64,000 nucleotides of DNA from Belnapia sp. F-4-1 (GTDB taxonomy: Bacteria; Pseudomonadota; Alphaproteobacteria; Acetobacterales; Acetobacteraceae). Under the pieces are notes generated by a model. It worked only from the letters and a program-made list of their open reading frames with translations. It made no database searches and was not told the DNA's origin. Location of the stretch: positions 3,138,856 through 3,202,855 of the forward strand of contig NZ_KN676113.1 in assembly GCF_000802185.1 (NCBI RefSeq). Direction: 5' to 3'. Position 1 is the first letter of the stretch. The number at the start of each line of letters is the position of its first letter. Made by a program: the position numbers and the translations under genes. This document shows, in pieces, positions 29,699-39,606 of the stretch.

Positions 29699-30091
29699 CT
29701 AATTCTCCTTCTCCAGCCGGTCGATATCGGCATCTGACAGGCCGAAATGGTGCCCGATCTCATGGATCAGCACGTTCCGCACCAGCCCGAACAGGTCCTC
29801 CCCCGTCTCGATCCATTCCAGCAGGATCGGCTCGCGGTAGAGCAGGATCGTGTCCGGCTCCCGCGGCGTATCGAGCACGCTCTTTTGCGTCAGCGGCACG
29901 CCGCGGTAGAGGCCGGTGAGCTCCCAGGGCTCCTCGATCCCCATCTCCTCCAGCGTCTCGTCATCCGGCATGTCCTCGACGATGATCGCCGTGCCGCGCA
30001 CCTGCTCGCGCAGCACGGCGGGCATGGCGGCGAGGGCCTGCTCGGCCAGCTCCAGGATATCCTCGAGGCTTGGCGGGGTGTTGTGGCGCAT
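29699..30091 (-). CDS. Zincin-like metallopeptidase family protein (PF06262 type)
   Basis: A 130-aa cytosolic protein with the zinc motif H-E-I-G-H-H (110-115) followed by F-G-L-S-D-A-D-I-D. The upstream region ([24 protein letters not shown]) is typical of this compact family. Substrates are not known. It stands alone between the copper pair and divergent phhB. Confidence 0.9.
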   Translation of the reverse strand: MRHNTPPSLEDILELAEQALAAMPAVLREQVRGTAIIVEDMPDDETLEEMGIEEPWELTGLYRGVPLTQKSVLDTPREPDTILLYREPILLEWIETGEDLFGLVRNVLIHEIGHHFGLSDADIDRLEKEN

Positions 30092-30146
30092 CCCCCTAGC
30101 GGAAGCTCATGCCGCCCCCAGGTCAAGCCGCCAGGAGATGACATCC

Positions 30147-30437
30147 ATGGTCGAACCGCTCGATGCCGCCGCCCGTGCCGCCCTGTCCGCCACGCTGCCC
30201 GCCTGGCAACCGGTGGCGGGCCGGGACGCCATCCGCCGCGAATTCCGCTTCCGCGACTTCTCCGAAGCCTGGGGGTTCATGGCCCGCGTCGCCCTGCTGG
30301 CCGAGGCGCAGGACCATCATCCGGAATGGCTGAATGTCTGGAACCGGGTGGAGATCCTGCTGACCACCCACGACGCCGGCGGCCTCTCCGCCCGCGACCT
30401 CCGCCTGGCCCAGGCGATCGACGCGCTGCTCGGCTGA
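30147..30437 (+). CDS. phhB: Pterin-4a-carbinolamine dehydratase
   Basis: Recycles tetrahydrobiopterin-type cofactors by dehydrating 4a-hydroxytetrahydropterin. The 96-aa product has the family motif D-H-H-P-E-W with the catalytic histidines, V-E-I-L-L-T-T-H-D and G-L-S-A-R-D. AGGAG lies 9 bases before this ATG (an ATG at 30138 overlaps the ribosome site). Phenylalanine hydroxylase itself is not in the window. Converges with the Rrf2 gene 2 bases later. Confidence 0.93.
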   Translation: MVEPLDAAARAALSATLPAWQPVAGRDAIRREFRFRDFSEAWGFMARVALLAEAQDHHPEWLNVWNRVEILLTTHDAGGLSARDLRLAQAIDALLG

Positions 30438-30439
30438 CG

Positions 30440-30874
30440 CTAATCCGCCGCCTCGGCCGTCTCCTGCCGTGCTGCCTGCACCAGCTCGGCCAAGCTGGTC
30501 CGGTCGAGATCGGCCAGCATCGCCGCTTCCGCCTGGTCGAAGCGGCGCCGCAGCAGCGGCGGGATGCGCTGGCCGAGCGGGCAGGCCTGCGGGCCCCGCC
30601 GGTGCACGCGCAGCATCGCCTCCGGCGCCGGGTGGATGGCCCGCCAAACATCCTTGAGGCTGATCGCCTCCGGCGGCCTGGTGAGCATCGCGCCGCCCGG
30701 CCCGCGTTGCACGGTGATGAGCCCGGCCCGCGAGAGCTGCCCGGCGATGCGCCGCACCACCACGGGGTTGGTGCCGATGCTGGCCGCGAGGCGCAGGCTG
30801 GTTGCCCCGCCCGGGGGATCGCTGGCGACGATGGTGAGGATATGGAGGCCGACGGAAAAGCGAGTCGCTATCAT
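30440..30874 (-). CDS. Rrf2 family transcriptional regulator
   Basis: A 144-aa winged-helix regulator. The N-terminus (M-I-A-T-R-F-S-V-G-L-H-I-L) and recognition region (S-I-G-T-N-P-V-V-V-R-R-I-A-G-Q-L) are typical, as is R-G-P-G-G-A in the wing. Only one cysteine (A-C-P-L-G) lies in the region where IscR or NsrR have three, so an Fe-S cluster is unlikely; it is closer to the YwnA-type group. Its start codon lies in a perfect dyad. Confidence 0.92.
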   Translation of the reverse strand: MIATRFSVGLHILTIVASDPPGGATSLRLAASIGTNPVVVRRIAGQLSRAGLITVQRGPGGAMLTRPPEAISLKDVWRAIHPAPEAMLRVHRRGPQACPLGQRIPPLLRRRFDQAEAAMLADLDRTSLAELVQAARQETAEAAD

Positions 30875-30884
30875 GATTTATCAT
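30873..30884. promoter_or_regulatory. Palindrome over the Rrf2 gene start
   Basis: ATGAT and ATCAT around TT form a perfect dyad overlapping the start codon of the regulator (30872-30874) and facing mmcB. Autoregulation by Rrf2 proteins from such dyads is common; whether mmcB is also controlled is inference. Confidence 0.5.
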
Positions 30885-30955
30885 TGGGTAGGGCAGGCCG
30901 GCCCGGGTCGCCGGGGTCCCTTCCATCGTTTCGCTGACACCGGAGCCGTGAATTT

Positions 30956-31462
30956 GTGACCATTCTCCCATCAACGCCGGACTTGGCCCCGGGATGCACC
31001 TTGACGCCTGCGGAACGCACCAGCCTCGTCTGCCGGGCCACGCAGCGCTTCTGCGGCCTTCGCGGCTGGTCCAGCCTCGCCGAGATGCCGCTGCCGAACG
31101 GCCGCCGGGCGGACCTGCTCGCCCTCCTGCCCGACGGCGGCTTCGTTATCGTCGAGGTGAAGTCCTGCGCCCGGGACTTCCTCTCGGACCTGAAATGGCC
31201 CGACTACCGCGAGTATTGCGACCGGCTCTATTTCGCGGTGGACCTCGACTTCCCGCAGGCGCTGTTGCCGGAGGATGCCGGCCTGCTCGTCGCCGATGGG
31301 CTTGAGATGGCCGAGCTTCGCCCCGCCCCGGCCCACCCTTTGGCCCCCGCCCGCCGCCGCGCCCTGCTGCACCGCTTCGCCATGCTGGCGGCAGAGCGCC
31401 TTTCCGCGCTGACCGACCCCGCCGGCCGCGCCGAGCGCCGCGCCGCGCTCAGGGTTGAATAG
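30956..31462 (+). CDS. mmcB: MmcB family DNA repair-associated protein
   Basis: A 168-aa protein with a PD-(D/E)xK nuclease-like core: R-R-A-D-L-L-A-L, then F-V-I-V-E-V-K-S-C, followed by F-L-S-D-L-K-W-P-D-Y and Y-C-D-R-L-Y-F-A-V. These define MmcB, tied in Caulobacter to mitomycin C resistance and the SOS response. The start is GTG at 30956. The 3' end overlaps the convergent thioesterase by 14 bases. Confidence 0.9.
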   Translation: MTILPSTPDLAPGCTLTPAERTSLVCRATQRFCGLRGWSSLAEMPLPNGRRADLLALLPDGGFVIVEVKSCARDFLSDLKWPDYREYCDRLYFAVDLDFPQALLPEDAGLLVADGLEMAELRPAPAHPLAPARRRALLHRFAMLAAERLSALTDPAGRAERRAALRVE

Positions 31463-31871
31463 GCACGCCCTCGGGGTCCCCGCTTCCCGCCCGGTAGCGA
31501 TGGGTGGAGGCGCCGAAGGCCACCATCCGCCCCTCCGCATCGAACACTTCGGTGCGGGCGAAGAAGACGTTGCGCCCGCCCGTCATCACCCGCCCCTCGG
31601 CCACCAGCCTGCCGCCGATCGCCGCTTGGCCGGTGAAGCGGCAATCGAGGTCGAGCGTCACCGCCCGCCGCACCCGCCCCGGCACCGGGCAGAACAGCCC
31701 GGCGAAGGCGGCGGCCTGGTCGATCATCGACAGCAGCAGCCCGCCATGCACGATGCCCGAACGGTTGGCGTGGAAGGGTTCCGTCTCGCAGACCAGCCGC
31801 GCATAGCCCTCCCGCCATTCCTCGACCGTGATGCCGAGATGCTCATGATAGGGCGAATGCGCGGTGTCCAT
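31449..31871 (-). CDS. PaaI-type hotdog-fold thioesterase
   Basis: A 140-aa protein with the hotdog-fold signature: H-A-N-R-S-G-I-V-H-G-G-L-L-L-S-M-I-D-Q-A and, later, L-D-C-R-F-T. H-G-G with the following Asp is the PaaI-like active-site pattern. Likely hydrolyses acyl-CoA, substrate unknown. It ends head-on with mmcB and starts 32 bases after motA on the same strand. Confidence 0.88.
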   Translation of the reverse strand: MDTAHSPYHEHLGITVEEWREGYARLVCETEPFHANRSGIVHGGLLLSMIDQAAAFAGLFCPVPGRVRRAVTLDLDCRFTGQAAIGGRLVAEGRVMTGGRNVFFARTEVFDAEGRMVAFGASTHRYRAGSGDPEGVPIQP

Positions 31872-31903
31872 GGCCGCACCGATGCCCGCGCCGCCCGCCC
31901 CGG

Positions 31904-32770
31904 TCAAGCGATCTGCACCTCCTGCAGCGCCGCCTCCAGCTCCTGGAAGGTCGGCATGGAATGGCTCGGCGCGGTCTTGCGGCCGGCTTCCACCGCCACC
32001 TGCGGCGCATTGCCGTGCAGGTGGGACACGAGGACGGCGCGGATCACCTCGTAGAACTTGCACTCCTCCTCGACCACGCCCTTCAGCCGCGCCGCCATCG
32101 GCCCCATCATCCCATAGGCCAGCAGGATGCCGAGGAAGGTGCCGACCAGCGCGCCGCCGATCATCCCGCCGAGCACCGCGGGCGGCTGGTCGATGCTCGC
32201 CATGGTCTTGATGACGCCGAGCACGGCGGCAACGATGCCGAGCGCCGGCAGCGCATCGGCGATGGCCTGCATGGCATGCGCCGCGTGCATCTCCTCGTTC
32301 GCCACCTTCTTGAGTTCCCGCGCCATGATGTCCTCGATCTGGTGCGGGTCGTCGGCATTCATGCCGACCATGCGCAGGTAGTCGCAGATCATGGTGGTGG
32401 CGACCTTGTCGGCCGCGATCTTGGGGAATTTCTGAAAGGCGGCGCTCTCCTCCGGCTTCTCGATATGCGGCTCCAGCGCCATGGCGCCCTTCTGCTGGGC
32501 GAGCCGGACGAAGAAGTAGAGCAGCGCGAGGAGATCGGAATACTCGTGCTTGTGGAAGCGCGCGCCCTTGATGATCTTCCCGAAGCCGCCGAGCACGTGC
32601 TTGATGTCGTGCATGCTGTTGGACATGACGAAGGAGCCGACGGCGGCGCCGCCGATCATCATCATCTCGTAGGGCAGCGAGTGCAGGATGATGCCGAACT
32701 TGCCGCCGGCGATGATGTAGCCGCCGAACACCATGGCCAGCAGGAAGACGAAGCCGCCGATCGTCGTCAT
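31904..32770 (-). CDS. motA: Flagellar motor stator protein MotA
   Basis: Proton-channel subunit of the flagellar stator. The 288-aa product has four transmembrane segments, the G-G-Y-I-I-A-G-G N-terminus, the cytoplasmic charged loop (H-K-H-E-Y-S-D-L) and the late helices with V-G-T-F-L-G-I-L-L-A-Y-G and G-P-M-A. The start overlaps the motB stop (ATGA), but here motB is upstream of motA, the reverse of E. coli order. Confidence 0.94.
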   Translation of the reverse strand: MTTIGGFVFLLAMVFGGYIIAGGKFGIILHSLPYEMMMIGGAAVGSFVMSNSMHDIKHVLGGFGKIIKGARFHKHEYSDLLALLYFFVRLAQQKGAMALEPHIEKPEESAAFQKFPKIAADKVATTMICDYLRMVGMNADDPHQIEDIMARELKKVANEEMHAAHAMQAIADALPALGIVAAVLGVIKTMASIDQPPAVLGGMIGGALVGTFLGILLAYGMMGPMAARLKGVVEEECKFYEVIRAVLVSHLHGNAPQVAVEAGRKTAPSHSMPTFQELEAALQEVQIA

Positions 32771-33735
32771 CGCGCGGCGCTCTCCGGCAGCTGCCGCAGC
32801 AGGGTGATGGCGACACGCCGGTTCGCCGCATTGGTCGGATCGCCTGGCATCAGCAGGTCGCGCTCGGCATGGCCGGTGACGCTTTGCAGCCTGCTCTCGG
32901 CGATGCCGCCCTCCACCATCAGGCGCCGCACCGCATTGGCCCGCTCGGCCGAAAGCTCCCAATTGCCGCGCTCGCCACCGCGGAAGGGCGTCGCATCCGT
33001 GTGGCCGGCGATGGCAAGGCCGTTCGGCAGCCGTGCCGCCACCCGGATCACCTGTTGCAGCAGCGCCCGCGCCCGCTCGTTCGGCGCCGCGCTGCCAACG
33101 GCGAACATCGGCCGCCGCTCGGCATCGAGGATCTGGACGCGCAGGCCCTCCGGCACCTGCTCGACGACGAGTTGGCGCGCCAGCTCCGCCAGCGCCGGGT
33201 CGTCGCGCACCGCGGCGCGGATATCCTCGGCGGCGCGCTCCAGCGCCACCCGCTCGCGCCGCGCCAGCTCCTCGCGCAGCGCCGCATCGGGGATGGCGGC
33301 GGTGTCCGGCTGCGCCGCATGCGGCACCTCGGTCTGGTCCGGCTGTGGCGGAAGGGCAGGGGAGGGCGGTGCCGCCGGCGTGTCGCCATCCTCCTCGATG
33401 TCGAGGAGGAAGGGTGCCTGCCCCCGCTCCACGCGCACCGCGCCGCTGTCGGAAACCGAGGCCCCCTCCGCATGCGGCGTCCTTCCGCCGAAGGGCTGGC
33501 CGCTGCCCGAATTGGCCCGCGCCAGCACGTTGTTCGGCGAGAAGAAGTCGGCGAGCCCGCGCCGCTGCTCCTCGGAGGTGGCGTTCAGCAGCCACATCAG
33601 CAGGAAGAAGGCCATCATGGCCGTGACGAAATCGGCATAGGCGACCTTCCAGGCGCCGCCATGATGCCCGTGCTCGCCGCCTTCCTCCTTGCGGATGACG
33701 ATGGTGACGCCGCCCTTCTTGCCCTTGCCCGCCAT
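32767..33735 (-). CDS. motB: Flagellar motor stator protein MotB
   Basis: Peptidoglycan-anchored stator subunit. A basic cytoplasmic tail is followed by W-K-V-A-Y-A-D-F-V-T-A-M-M-A-F-F-L-L-M-W-L, whose Asp is the proton-binding residue; then a Pro-rich linker (about 105-150) and an OmpA-like domain with A-G-H-T-D-A-T-P and N-W-E-L-S-A-E-R-A-N-A-V-R. 322 aa. No other flagellar gene lies nearby. Confidence 0.95.
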   Translation of the reverse strand: MAGKGKKGGVTIVIRKEEGGEHGHHGGAWKVAYADFVTAMMAFFLLMWLLNATSEEQRRGLADFFSPNNVLARANSGSGQPFGGRTPHAEGASVSDSGAVRVERGQAPFLLDIEEDGDTPAAPPSPALPPQPDQTEVPHAAQPDTAAIPDAALREELARRERVALERAAEDIRAAVRDDPALAELARQLVVEQVPEGLRVQILDAERRPMFAVGSAAPNERARALLQQVIRVAARLPNGLAIAGHTDATPFRGGERGNWELSAERANAVRRLMVEGGIAESRLQSVTGHAERDLLMPGDPTNAANRRVAITLLRQLPESAAR

Positions 33736-33912
33736 GCCTGCGCTCCGATGGCGGCACTCTCCCCCACCTCCCCTTAATTTCCGCCTAAGCCCACGCCACG
33801 GGCACTCTGCCGCCTCCCTGGGCAGCTCCGGCCCTGCCACCGCCGCCGGTGCCCGCGCCATCCTGGCACGCGCCTTGCGTCACAGCCCCGGCAGAGACCT
33901 GGGAACCACCGC

Positions 33913-34866
33913 ATGATCCTTTATCTGGCGCGGCGCATCGTCTACGCGATCCCGATCGCCCTCGCCGTCGGCTTCGTCTGCTTCATGCTGGTGCAGATCG
34001 CCCCCGGCGACCCGATCAACGCCATCGTCCCGCCCGACGCGCCCGCCGACGTGGTGGAGCAGGTCCGCCGCGACTACGGCCTCGACAAGCCGCTGCCGGT
34101 GCAGTTCGGCCTCTGGCTCTCGAAGGTCGTGGTCGGCGATCTCGGCCGTTCGCTCGCCACCGGCCGTCCGGTCTGGGCCGATCTCCGCAGCGCCATCGGC
34201 AACACGCTGATGCTGGCCTTCTGCGCCTCCGGCCTCGGCTTCGTCCTCGGCTGCATCCTGGGCGGCCTCGCCGGCACCTTCCGCGGCTCCGCCATCGACC
34301 GCGGCGCGACGGGCATCGCCGTCGCGGGCGTTTCCGTCCCGCATTACTGGCTGGGGATGGTGATGGTCGTCATCTTCTCCGTTCAGCTCAACTGGCTGCC
34401 GGCGATGGGCGCTGGCCCCGGCGGCTCCTCCGACTGGGGCTGGGACTGGGAGCACATCAAGCATCTCGTCCTGCCGACCATCACCCTCTCGGTCATCCCC
34501 ATGGGCATCGTGACGCGCACCGTGCGCGGCATCGTCGCCGAGATCATGAACCAGGAATTCATCACCGCGCTGCGGGGCAAGGGGATGACGCGCAGCGGCA
34601 TCTTCCTCCATGTCGTCAAGAACGCCGCGCCCAACGCGCTGGCGGTGATGGGCCTGCAGCTCGGCTACCTGATGGGCGGCTCCATCCTGGTCGAGACCGT
34701 CTTCTCCTGGCCGGGGACGGGCCTGCTGCTGAACAGCGCCATCTTCCAGCGCGACCTGCCGGTGCTGCAGGGGACGATCCTGGTGCTGGCGATGTTCTTC
34801 GTCGCCCTGAACCTGCTGGTCGACCTGGTCCAGACCACCCTCGACCCCCGCATCAAGCGCGCCTGA
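33913..34866 (+). CDS. Dpp/Opp-type ABC transporter permease B
   Basis: A 317-aa permease with the N-terminal P-G-D-P region, six helices and the EAA-type loop (F-I-T-A-L-R-G-K-G-M), ending V-D-L-V-Q-T-T-L-D-P-R-I-K. Such proteins import di- or oligopeptides, nickel or related solutes. It is paired with the next gene (13-base gap). No binding protein or ATPase is adjacent, so the transporter is incomplete here. Confidence 0.93.
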   Translation: MILYLARRIVYAIPIALAVGFVCFMLVQIAPGDPINAIVPPDAPADVVEQVRRDYGLDKPLPVQFGLWLSKVVVGDLGRSLATGRPVWADLRSAIGNTLMLAFCASGLGFVLGCILGGLAGTFRGSAIDRGATGIAVAGVSVPHYWLGMVMVVIFSVQLNWLPAMGAGPGGSSDWGWDWEHIKHLVLPTITLSVIPMGIVTRTVRGIVAEIMNQEFITALRGKGMTRSGIFLHVVKNAAPNALAVMGLQLGYLMGGSILVETVFSWPGTGLLLNSAIFQRDLPVLQGTILVLAMFFVALNLLVDLVQTTLDPRIKRA

Positions 34867-34879
34867 GGAGCCTGCATCG

Positions 34880-35791
34880 ATGAGCACGGCCACCACCCCG
34901 ACCGCTGCGGAAGCGGAACTCGCCGTCCAGGCCCGCCAGGCCCCCGTCCGCTCGCAAGGCTACTGGGCCGGCGTCTTCAAGCGCCTGCGGCGAGACCCGG
35001 TGACGATCGCCTGCGCCGCCATCCTGCTGCTGATGCTGCTGGCGATCGTCTTCGCCCCGCTGCTGGCGCCGCACGACCCCTACCAGGGCAGCATGATCCG
35101 CCGCCTCCGCGCCATCGGCACGCCGAACTACCTGCTCGGCACCGACGAGCTCGGCCGCGACATCCTGACGCGCCTGCTCTATGGCGGCCGCCTCTCCTGG
35201 TTCATGGGCATCGTGCCCGTGGCCTTCGCCTTCGTCATCGGCACCACGCTCGGCGTGACGGCGGGCTTCATGGGCGGCCGCGTGAACATGGCGATCATGC
35301 GCGTCACCGACGTCTTCTATGCTTTTCCCTCGGTGCTGCTCGCCGTCGCCATCTCGGGCGCGCTCGGCGCCGGCATCTTCAACGCCATCCTGTCGCTGAC
35401 GCTGGTCTTCGTGCCGCAGATCATCCGCGTGGCCGAGAGCGTGACGCAGGGCGTCCGCAGCCTCGACTTCGTCGATGCGGCACGGGCCTCAGGCGCCTCG
35501 GGCTTCACCATCGTCCGCGTGCATGTGCTCGGCAACGTGCTTGGCCCGATCTTCGTCTATGCGACGGGCCTCATCAGCGTCTGCATGATCCTCTCCTCCG
35601 GCCTCAGCTTCCTCGGCCTCGGCACCAAGCCGCCCGAGCCGGAATGGGGGCTCATGCTGAACACGCTGCGCACCGCCATCTATGTCCAGCCCTGGGTCGC
35701 GGTGCTGCCCGGCGCCTGCATCTTCGTCACCTCCATCTGCTTCAACCTGCTGAGCGACGGGTTGCGCCAGGCGATGGACGTGAAGGGCTGA
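34880..35791 (+). CDS. Dpp/Opp-type ABC transporter permease C
   Basis: A 303-aa partner of the preceding permease. An N-terminal helix is followed by L-L-A-P-H-D-P-Y and L-G-T-D-E-L-G-R-D-I-L-T-R-L-L-Y-G-G-R, the DppC/OppC signature, and an EAA loop (F-V-D-A-A-R-A-S-G-A-S). Ends with S-D-G-L-R-Q-A-M-D. Expression probably as one unit with the previous gene from a promoter in 33736-33912. Confidence 0.94.
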   Translation: MSTATTPTAAEAELAVQARQAPVRSQGYWAGVFKRLRRDPVTIACAAILLLMLLAIVFAPLLAPHDPYQGSMIRRLRAIGTPNYLLGTDELGRDILTRLLYGGRLSWFMGIVPVAFAFVIGTTLGVTAGFMGGRVNMAIMRVTDVFYAFPSVLLAVAISGALGAGIFNAILSLTLVFVPQIIRVAESVTQGVRSLDFVDAARASGASGFTIVRVHVLGNVLGPIFVYATGLISVCMILSSGLSFLGLGTKPPEPEWGLMLNTLRTAIYVQPWVAVLPGACIFVTSICFNLLSDGLRQAMDVKG

Positions 35792-35857
35792 GCCTGCACC
35801 AACAAAGGGCTTAGTCATCCGGTTGTCTAACCATGCCGTGGGGCGCAGCCTCGCGGC

Positions 35858-37003
35858 ATGGACGCCCCTGCCGCCGACCGCGCCTCCCGCGATGCCTCCA
35901 TCGCCCTCGGCCTGACCCTGCCGACCGATACCGTCCTCTACCTGCTGCTGCCGCTCCACGCCGCCGCCTTCGGCGTCACCTTCGCCGAGGCCGGCCTCCT
36001 GCTTGCCGCCAACCGCCTGGTCCGCATCGCCGGCTATGGCTGGATTGCCCGGCTCTACGAGCAGCGCGGCCCGCGCATCGCCTGCGCCCTCGCCGTGCTC
36101 GGCGCCGCGGGCTCCTCGCTCGGCTACGCCCTGCTGCCCGGCCTCTGGTGGCTGCTGGCGGCGCGGCTGCTCTGGGGCCTTTCCTTCGCCGCGCTGAACA
36201 TCGCGACCCAGGCCCTCGCCACCGCCGAGGCAGGGGGCGCCGCCCGCCGCAGCGGCCGGTCGCGTGCCATCATCGCCACCGGCCCGATGACCGGCCTCGT
36301 CGCTGGCGCCCTCATCGCCGAGGCCCATGGCCCCCGGCTCGTCTTCCTCCTGCTTGCCGGCATCGCCCTCGGCGCCATGCCCTTCGCCCTCCGCCTCCCC
36401 GGCGGCCATGGCGAGCCGGTGCGCGGCGCCCCACGCTTCGGCTTGCCTGCGCGGATCGATGTCTGGTCCTTCGTGCAGGGAATGGCGCTTGACGGTGTCT
36501 TCGTCCTCGGCCTCTCGGTCCTCGCCGCGCTCGCCATGGGAGGGCAGGGGGCCGCCCTCGCCGCCGGCCTGGCCCTGGCGCTCCGCTACGCCTCCGAGAT
36601 CGCCCTCGGCCCCGCCGGCGGCGCGCTGGCCGACCGCTTCGGCGCCGCACGGATGATGATCCTGCTCTCCGCCGCCTCCGCCCTGGCGCTCGCCGCCATC
36701 GGGCTCGGCGGCGCGGGGCTCTGGATCGGCGCCCTGCTCGTCACCCTGCTGCGCGGCCTGCTCCAGCCGCTCCCGGCCCCGGTCGTCGCCGCCCGGAACC
36801 CGGGCGCCGAGCGCGTCCCGGCCCTGGCCCGCCTCGCCACCTGGCGCGACCTCGGCGCCGGCGCCGGCCCGCTGGCGGCCGGGCTGCTGCTGCCGGTCCT
36901 GCCGCCCGCCCTGGTCTATGGGATGACCGGCCTCGCCCTGCTCTGCGCCGCCCTGGCGCTGCCCGGCTTCAGGCCGGAAACACCCGCGCCGCGAGCACCG
37001 TGA
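35858..37003 (+). CDS. MFS transporter
   Basis: A 381-aa membrane protein with 11-12 hydrophobic segments and weak MFS landmarks: [15 protein letters not shown] at the loop 2-3 position and [12 protein letters not shown] at the middle loop. Direction and substrate unknown. It follows the permease pair after 66 bases without a clear terminator. Its end overlaps the convergent cysA by 35 bases. Confidence 0.85.
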   Translation: MDAPAADRASRDASIALGLTLPTDTVLYLLLPLHAAAFGVTFAEAGLLLAANRLVRIAGYGWIARLYEQRGPRIACALAVLGAAGSSLGYALLPGLWWLLAARLLWGLSFAALNIATQALATAEAGGAARRSGRSRAIIATGPMTGLVAGALIAEAHGPRLVFLLLAGIALGAMPFALRLPGGHGEPVRGAPRFGLPARIDVWSFVQGMALDGVFVLGLSVLAALAMGGQGAALAAGLALALRYASEIALGPAGGALADRFGAARMMILLSAASALALAAIGLGGAGLWIGALLVTLLRGLLQPLPAPVVAARNPGAERVPALARLATWRDLGAGAGPLAAGLLLPVLPPALVYGMTGLALLCAALALPGFRPETPAPRAP

Positions 37004-37985
37004 CGCGGCAGGCCTCCCCCCGCCGCGGCGCCCAGCCGGGCGTGGGCGTCGCCTCCAGCAGCATCCCCGCCACCTCCACCGTCAGCCGCACTCCCCGCCC
37101 ATCTTGCCGCGCCGCCGCAACCCTGGCCTCGCCCGCCCCCGCCTCCGCTAGCAGATCGACCGGCCGCAGGAAGGCCACCGCCTTCCCCCCCTTCACCCCC
37201 GCGACCTCGACCGGCGGCAGCCCCTCGAACCAGGCCCTGCCTTCCCGCACCACGCAGTCGACCGGCACCGCATCGCCGAGGAAGCCCGCCACCCCCGCAT
37301 CGGCCGGCGCCGCCAGCAGCGCCTCCGGCGTGTCGAACTGCACCACCCGCCCGTCGCGCATCACCGCCACCCGGTCGGCCAGCTCCAGCGCCTCGTCCTG
37401 GTCATGGGTGACGAAGAGGCTCGTCAGCCCCAGCCGGTCATGCAGCCCGCGCAGCCAGTGCCGCAGCTCCTTGCGCACCTTCGCATCCAGCGCGCCGAAG
37501 GGCTCGTCGAGCAGCAGCACCCGCGGCTCGATCGCCAGCGCCCGGGCGAGGGCCACCCGCTGCCGCTGCCCACCCGAAAGCTGATCGGGATGCCGCTCCC
37601 CCATCCCCGGCAGCCGCACCAGCGCCAGCAGCTCCTCCACCCGCCGCGCGATCTCCGTGCGTCCCGGCCGCTGCCCCCGCGGCCTGATCCGCAGCCCGAA
37701 AGCGATGTTCTCGAACACCGTCATGTGCCGGAACAGCGCATAATTCTGGAAGACGAAGCCAACCCCGCGCTCCCGCGCCGGCACGGCGGCCATGTCCCGC
37801 CCCTCGATCAGCACTTGGCCCGCATCTGGGAATTCAAGCCCCGCAAGGCTTCTGAGCAGAGTCGTCTTCCCGCTCCCCGAAGCCCCCAGCAGCGCGACGA
37901 ACTCCCCCGCGCGCAGGGCGAGATCCACCCCATCCAACGCCGCCACCCCGCCATAGCGCAGATGCAACCCCCGAACCTCGATCAC
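36969..37985 (-). CDS. cysA: Sulfate/thiosulfate ABC transporter ATPase
   Basis: ATPase of the sulfate importer, 338 aa. Walker [10 protein letters not shown], signature [13 protein letters not shown], Walker [12 protein letters not shown] and H-D-Q-D-E-A are all present, and [17 protein letters not shown] fits CysA. The C-terminal regulatory part is short. It has a GTG start that overlaps the cysW stop as GTGA. Last gene of the operon. Confidence 0.94.
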   Translation of the reverse strand: MIEVRGLHLRYGGVAALDGVDLALRAGEFVALLGASGSGKTTLLRSLAGLEFPDAGQVLIEGRDMAAVPARERGVGFVFQNYALFRHMTVFENIAFGLRIRPRGQRPGRTEIARRVEELLALVRLPGMGERHPDQLSGGQRQRVALARALAIEPRVLLLDEPFGALDAKVRKELRHWLRGLHDRLGLTSLFVTHDQDEALELADRVAVMRDGRVVQFDTPEALLAAPADAGVAGFLGDAVPVDCVVREGRAWFEGLPPVEVAGVKGGKAVAFLRPVDLLAEAGAGEARVAAARQDGRGVRLTVEVAGMLLEATPTPGWAPRRGEACRVTVLAARVFPA

Positions 37986-38791
37986 CCAGCCCGCTCCAGC
38001 ACCGCCTTGGCGCCGAGCGTCACCAGCGCCAGCAGCGCGAGCAAGCCCGCCACCGCGAAGGCCGCGACGAATTGGTACTCGTTGTAGAGGATCTCGACAT
38101 GCAGCGGCATGGTGTTGGTCTCCCCCCTCACATGCCCCGATACCACCGACACCGCCCCGAACTCCCCCATCGCCCGTGCATTGCAGAGCAGCACGCCCGA
38201 GAGCAGCGCCCAGCGGATATTCGGCAGCGTCACCCGCCGGAACATCGCCCAGCCCCCGGCGCCGAGCGTCGCCGCCGCCTCCTCCTCCGTCCGTCCCTGG
38301 TCCTGCATCAGCGGGATCAGCGTCCGCGCCACGAAGGGGAAGGTGACGAAGATCGTCGCCAGCACGATCCCCGGCAGGGCGAAGACCACCTGCACCCCGC
38401 GTTCCTCGAGCCAGGGCCCGAGCCACCCCTGTGCCCCGAAGACCAGTACATAGACGAGCCCCGAGATCACCGGCGACACCGAGAAGGGCAGCTCGATCAG
38501 CACCGTCAGCAGCCGCTTGCCGGGGAAGTCGAATTTGGCGATCGCCCAGGCCGCCGCCACCCCACCCACCAGGTTGACCGGCACTGCGATCGCCGCGACC
38601 AGCAGGGTGAGCCTGACCGCCGCCAGCGCATCCGGATCGCTAAGCGACTTAGCGACCGGCCCCCACCCCCGCCGGAAGGCCTCGGCGAACACCGCCACCA
38701 GCGGCAGCACGAGAAACAGCAGGGCGACCCCCACCGCCGCCAAGCACAACACCCAGCGCAGCCACGGCGCCTCCTCGGTTGGCCGCCTCAC
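37982..38791 (-). CDS. cysW: Sulfate ABC transporter permease CysW
   Basis: Second permease of the sulfate importer, 269 aa, six helices. The EAA loop ([12 protein letters not shown]), [12 protein letters not shown] and [12 protein letters not shown] are CysW-like. GTG start, overlapping the cysT stop by 4 bases (GTGA). Confidence 0.94.
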   Translation of the reverse strand: MRRPTEEAPWLRWVLCLAAVGVALLFLVLPLVAVFAEAFRRGWGPVAKSLSDPDALAAVRLTLLVAAIAVPVNLVGGVAAAWAIAKFDFPGKRLLTVLIELPFSVSPVISGLVYVLVFGAQGWLGPWLEERGVQVVFALPGIVLATIFVTFPFVARTLIPLMQDQGRTEEEAAATLGAGGWAMFRRVTLPNIRWALLSGVLLCNARAMGEFGAVSVVSGHVRGETNTMPLHVEILYNEYQFVAAFAVAGLLALLALVTLGAKAVLERAG

Positions 38792-39606
38792 ATGACCCCC
38801 CGCCGCAGCCTGCGCTGCATCACCCCGAAGACCAGCAGGAAGGCGAAGGAGAGGAGCAGCATCGCCAGCCCCAGCGCCGCCGCACCGGCATAGTCGTATT
38901 GCTCCAGCCGAGCGACGATCAGCAGCGGCGCGATCTCGCTCTCCATCGGCCGGTTCCCGGCGATGAAGATCACGCTGCCATACTCGCCCACGGCGCGCGC
39001 GAAGGCGAGCGCCACCCCCGAGACCAGCGCCGGCCCCAGCGCCGGCAGCACCACGCGCCGCCAGGCCTGCCACCGCGTCGCCCCCAGCACGGCGGCGGCC
39101 TCCTCCGCCTCAGGCCCCAGGTCGCGCAGCACCGGCTCCACCATCCGGACGACGAAGGGCAGGCCGACGAAGGCCAGCGCCACCGCGACACCGAGCGGGG
39201 TGAAGGCCACCGTCACCCCCATCGCCGCCAGCGGCGCCCCCAGCCACCCGTTCGGCGCATACAGCGCGGTCAGCGCCAGCCCGGCGACGGCCGTCGGCAG
39301 CGCGAAGGGCAGGTCGATCGCCGCATCCAGCACCCTTCGCCCCGGAAAGCGGTACCGCACCACCACCCAGGCGATCAGCAGCCCGAGCGGCAGGTCGACC
39401 AGCGCCGCCCCCAGCGCCGCCCCGAAGGACAGGCCGAGCGCCGCCACCACCCGCGGCTCCGTCACGCTTGCCCAGACGCCGGCCAGCCCCAGCTCCCAGG
39501 GCCGCAGCACCAGCGCCGCCAGCGGCACCAGCACGATCAGCCCCAGCCACAGCCAGGTCACCCCGAGCGCGAGGCCAAGCCCCGGCAGCGCTGACCGCCG
39601 CCTCAT
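38788..39606 (-). CDS. cysT: Sulfate ABC transporter permease CysT
   Basis: First permease of the importer, 272 aa, with six helices, [13 protein letters not shown], the EAA loop ([12 protein letters not shown]) and the CysT signature [15 protein letters not shown] overlaps the sbp stop (ATGA), so the whole operon is translationally chained. Confidence 0.94.
   Translation of the reverse strand: MRRRSALPGLGLALGVTWLWLGLIVLVPLAALVLRPWELGLAGVWASVTEPRVVAALGLSFGAALGAALVDLPLGLLIAWVVVRYRFPGRRVLDAAIDLPFALPTAVAGLALTALYAPNGWLGAPLAAMGVTVAFTPLGVAVALAFVGLPFVVRMVEPVLRDLGPEAEEAAAVLGATRWQAWRRVVLPALGPALVSGVALAFARAVGEYGSVIFIAGNRPMESEIAPLLIVARLEQYDYAGAAALGLAMLLLSFAFLLVFGVMQRRLRRGVM

Noticed and set aside
31449-31462. 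Tail-to-tail gene overlaps (also 6562-6584, 36969-37003, 44391-44430, 50058-50070) as a regulatory antisense system
   Set aside because: Short convergent overlaps are common in compact GC-rich genomes, and nothing else points to antisense control.
32767-33735. motA/motB as a TolQR/ExbBD-type pair instead of a flagellar stator
   Set aside because: MotA length, the MotB Asp helix and the OmpA-like peptidoglycan domain fit the stator; the lack of flagellar genes nearby is not evidence against it.
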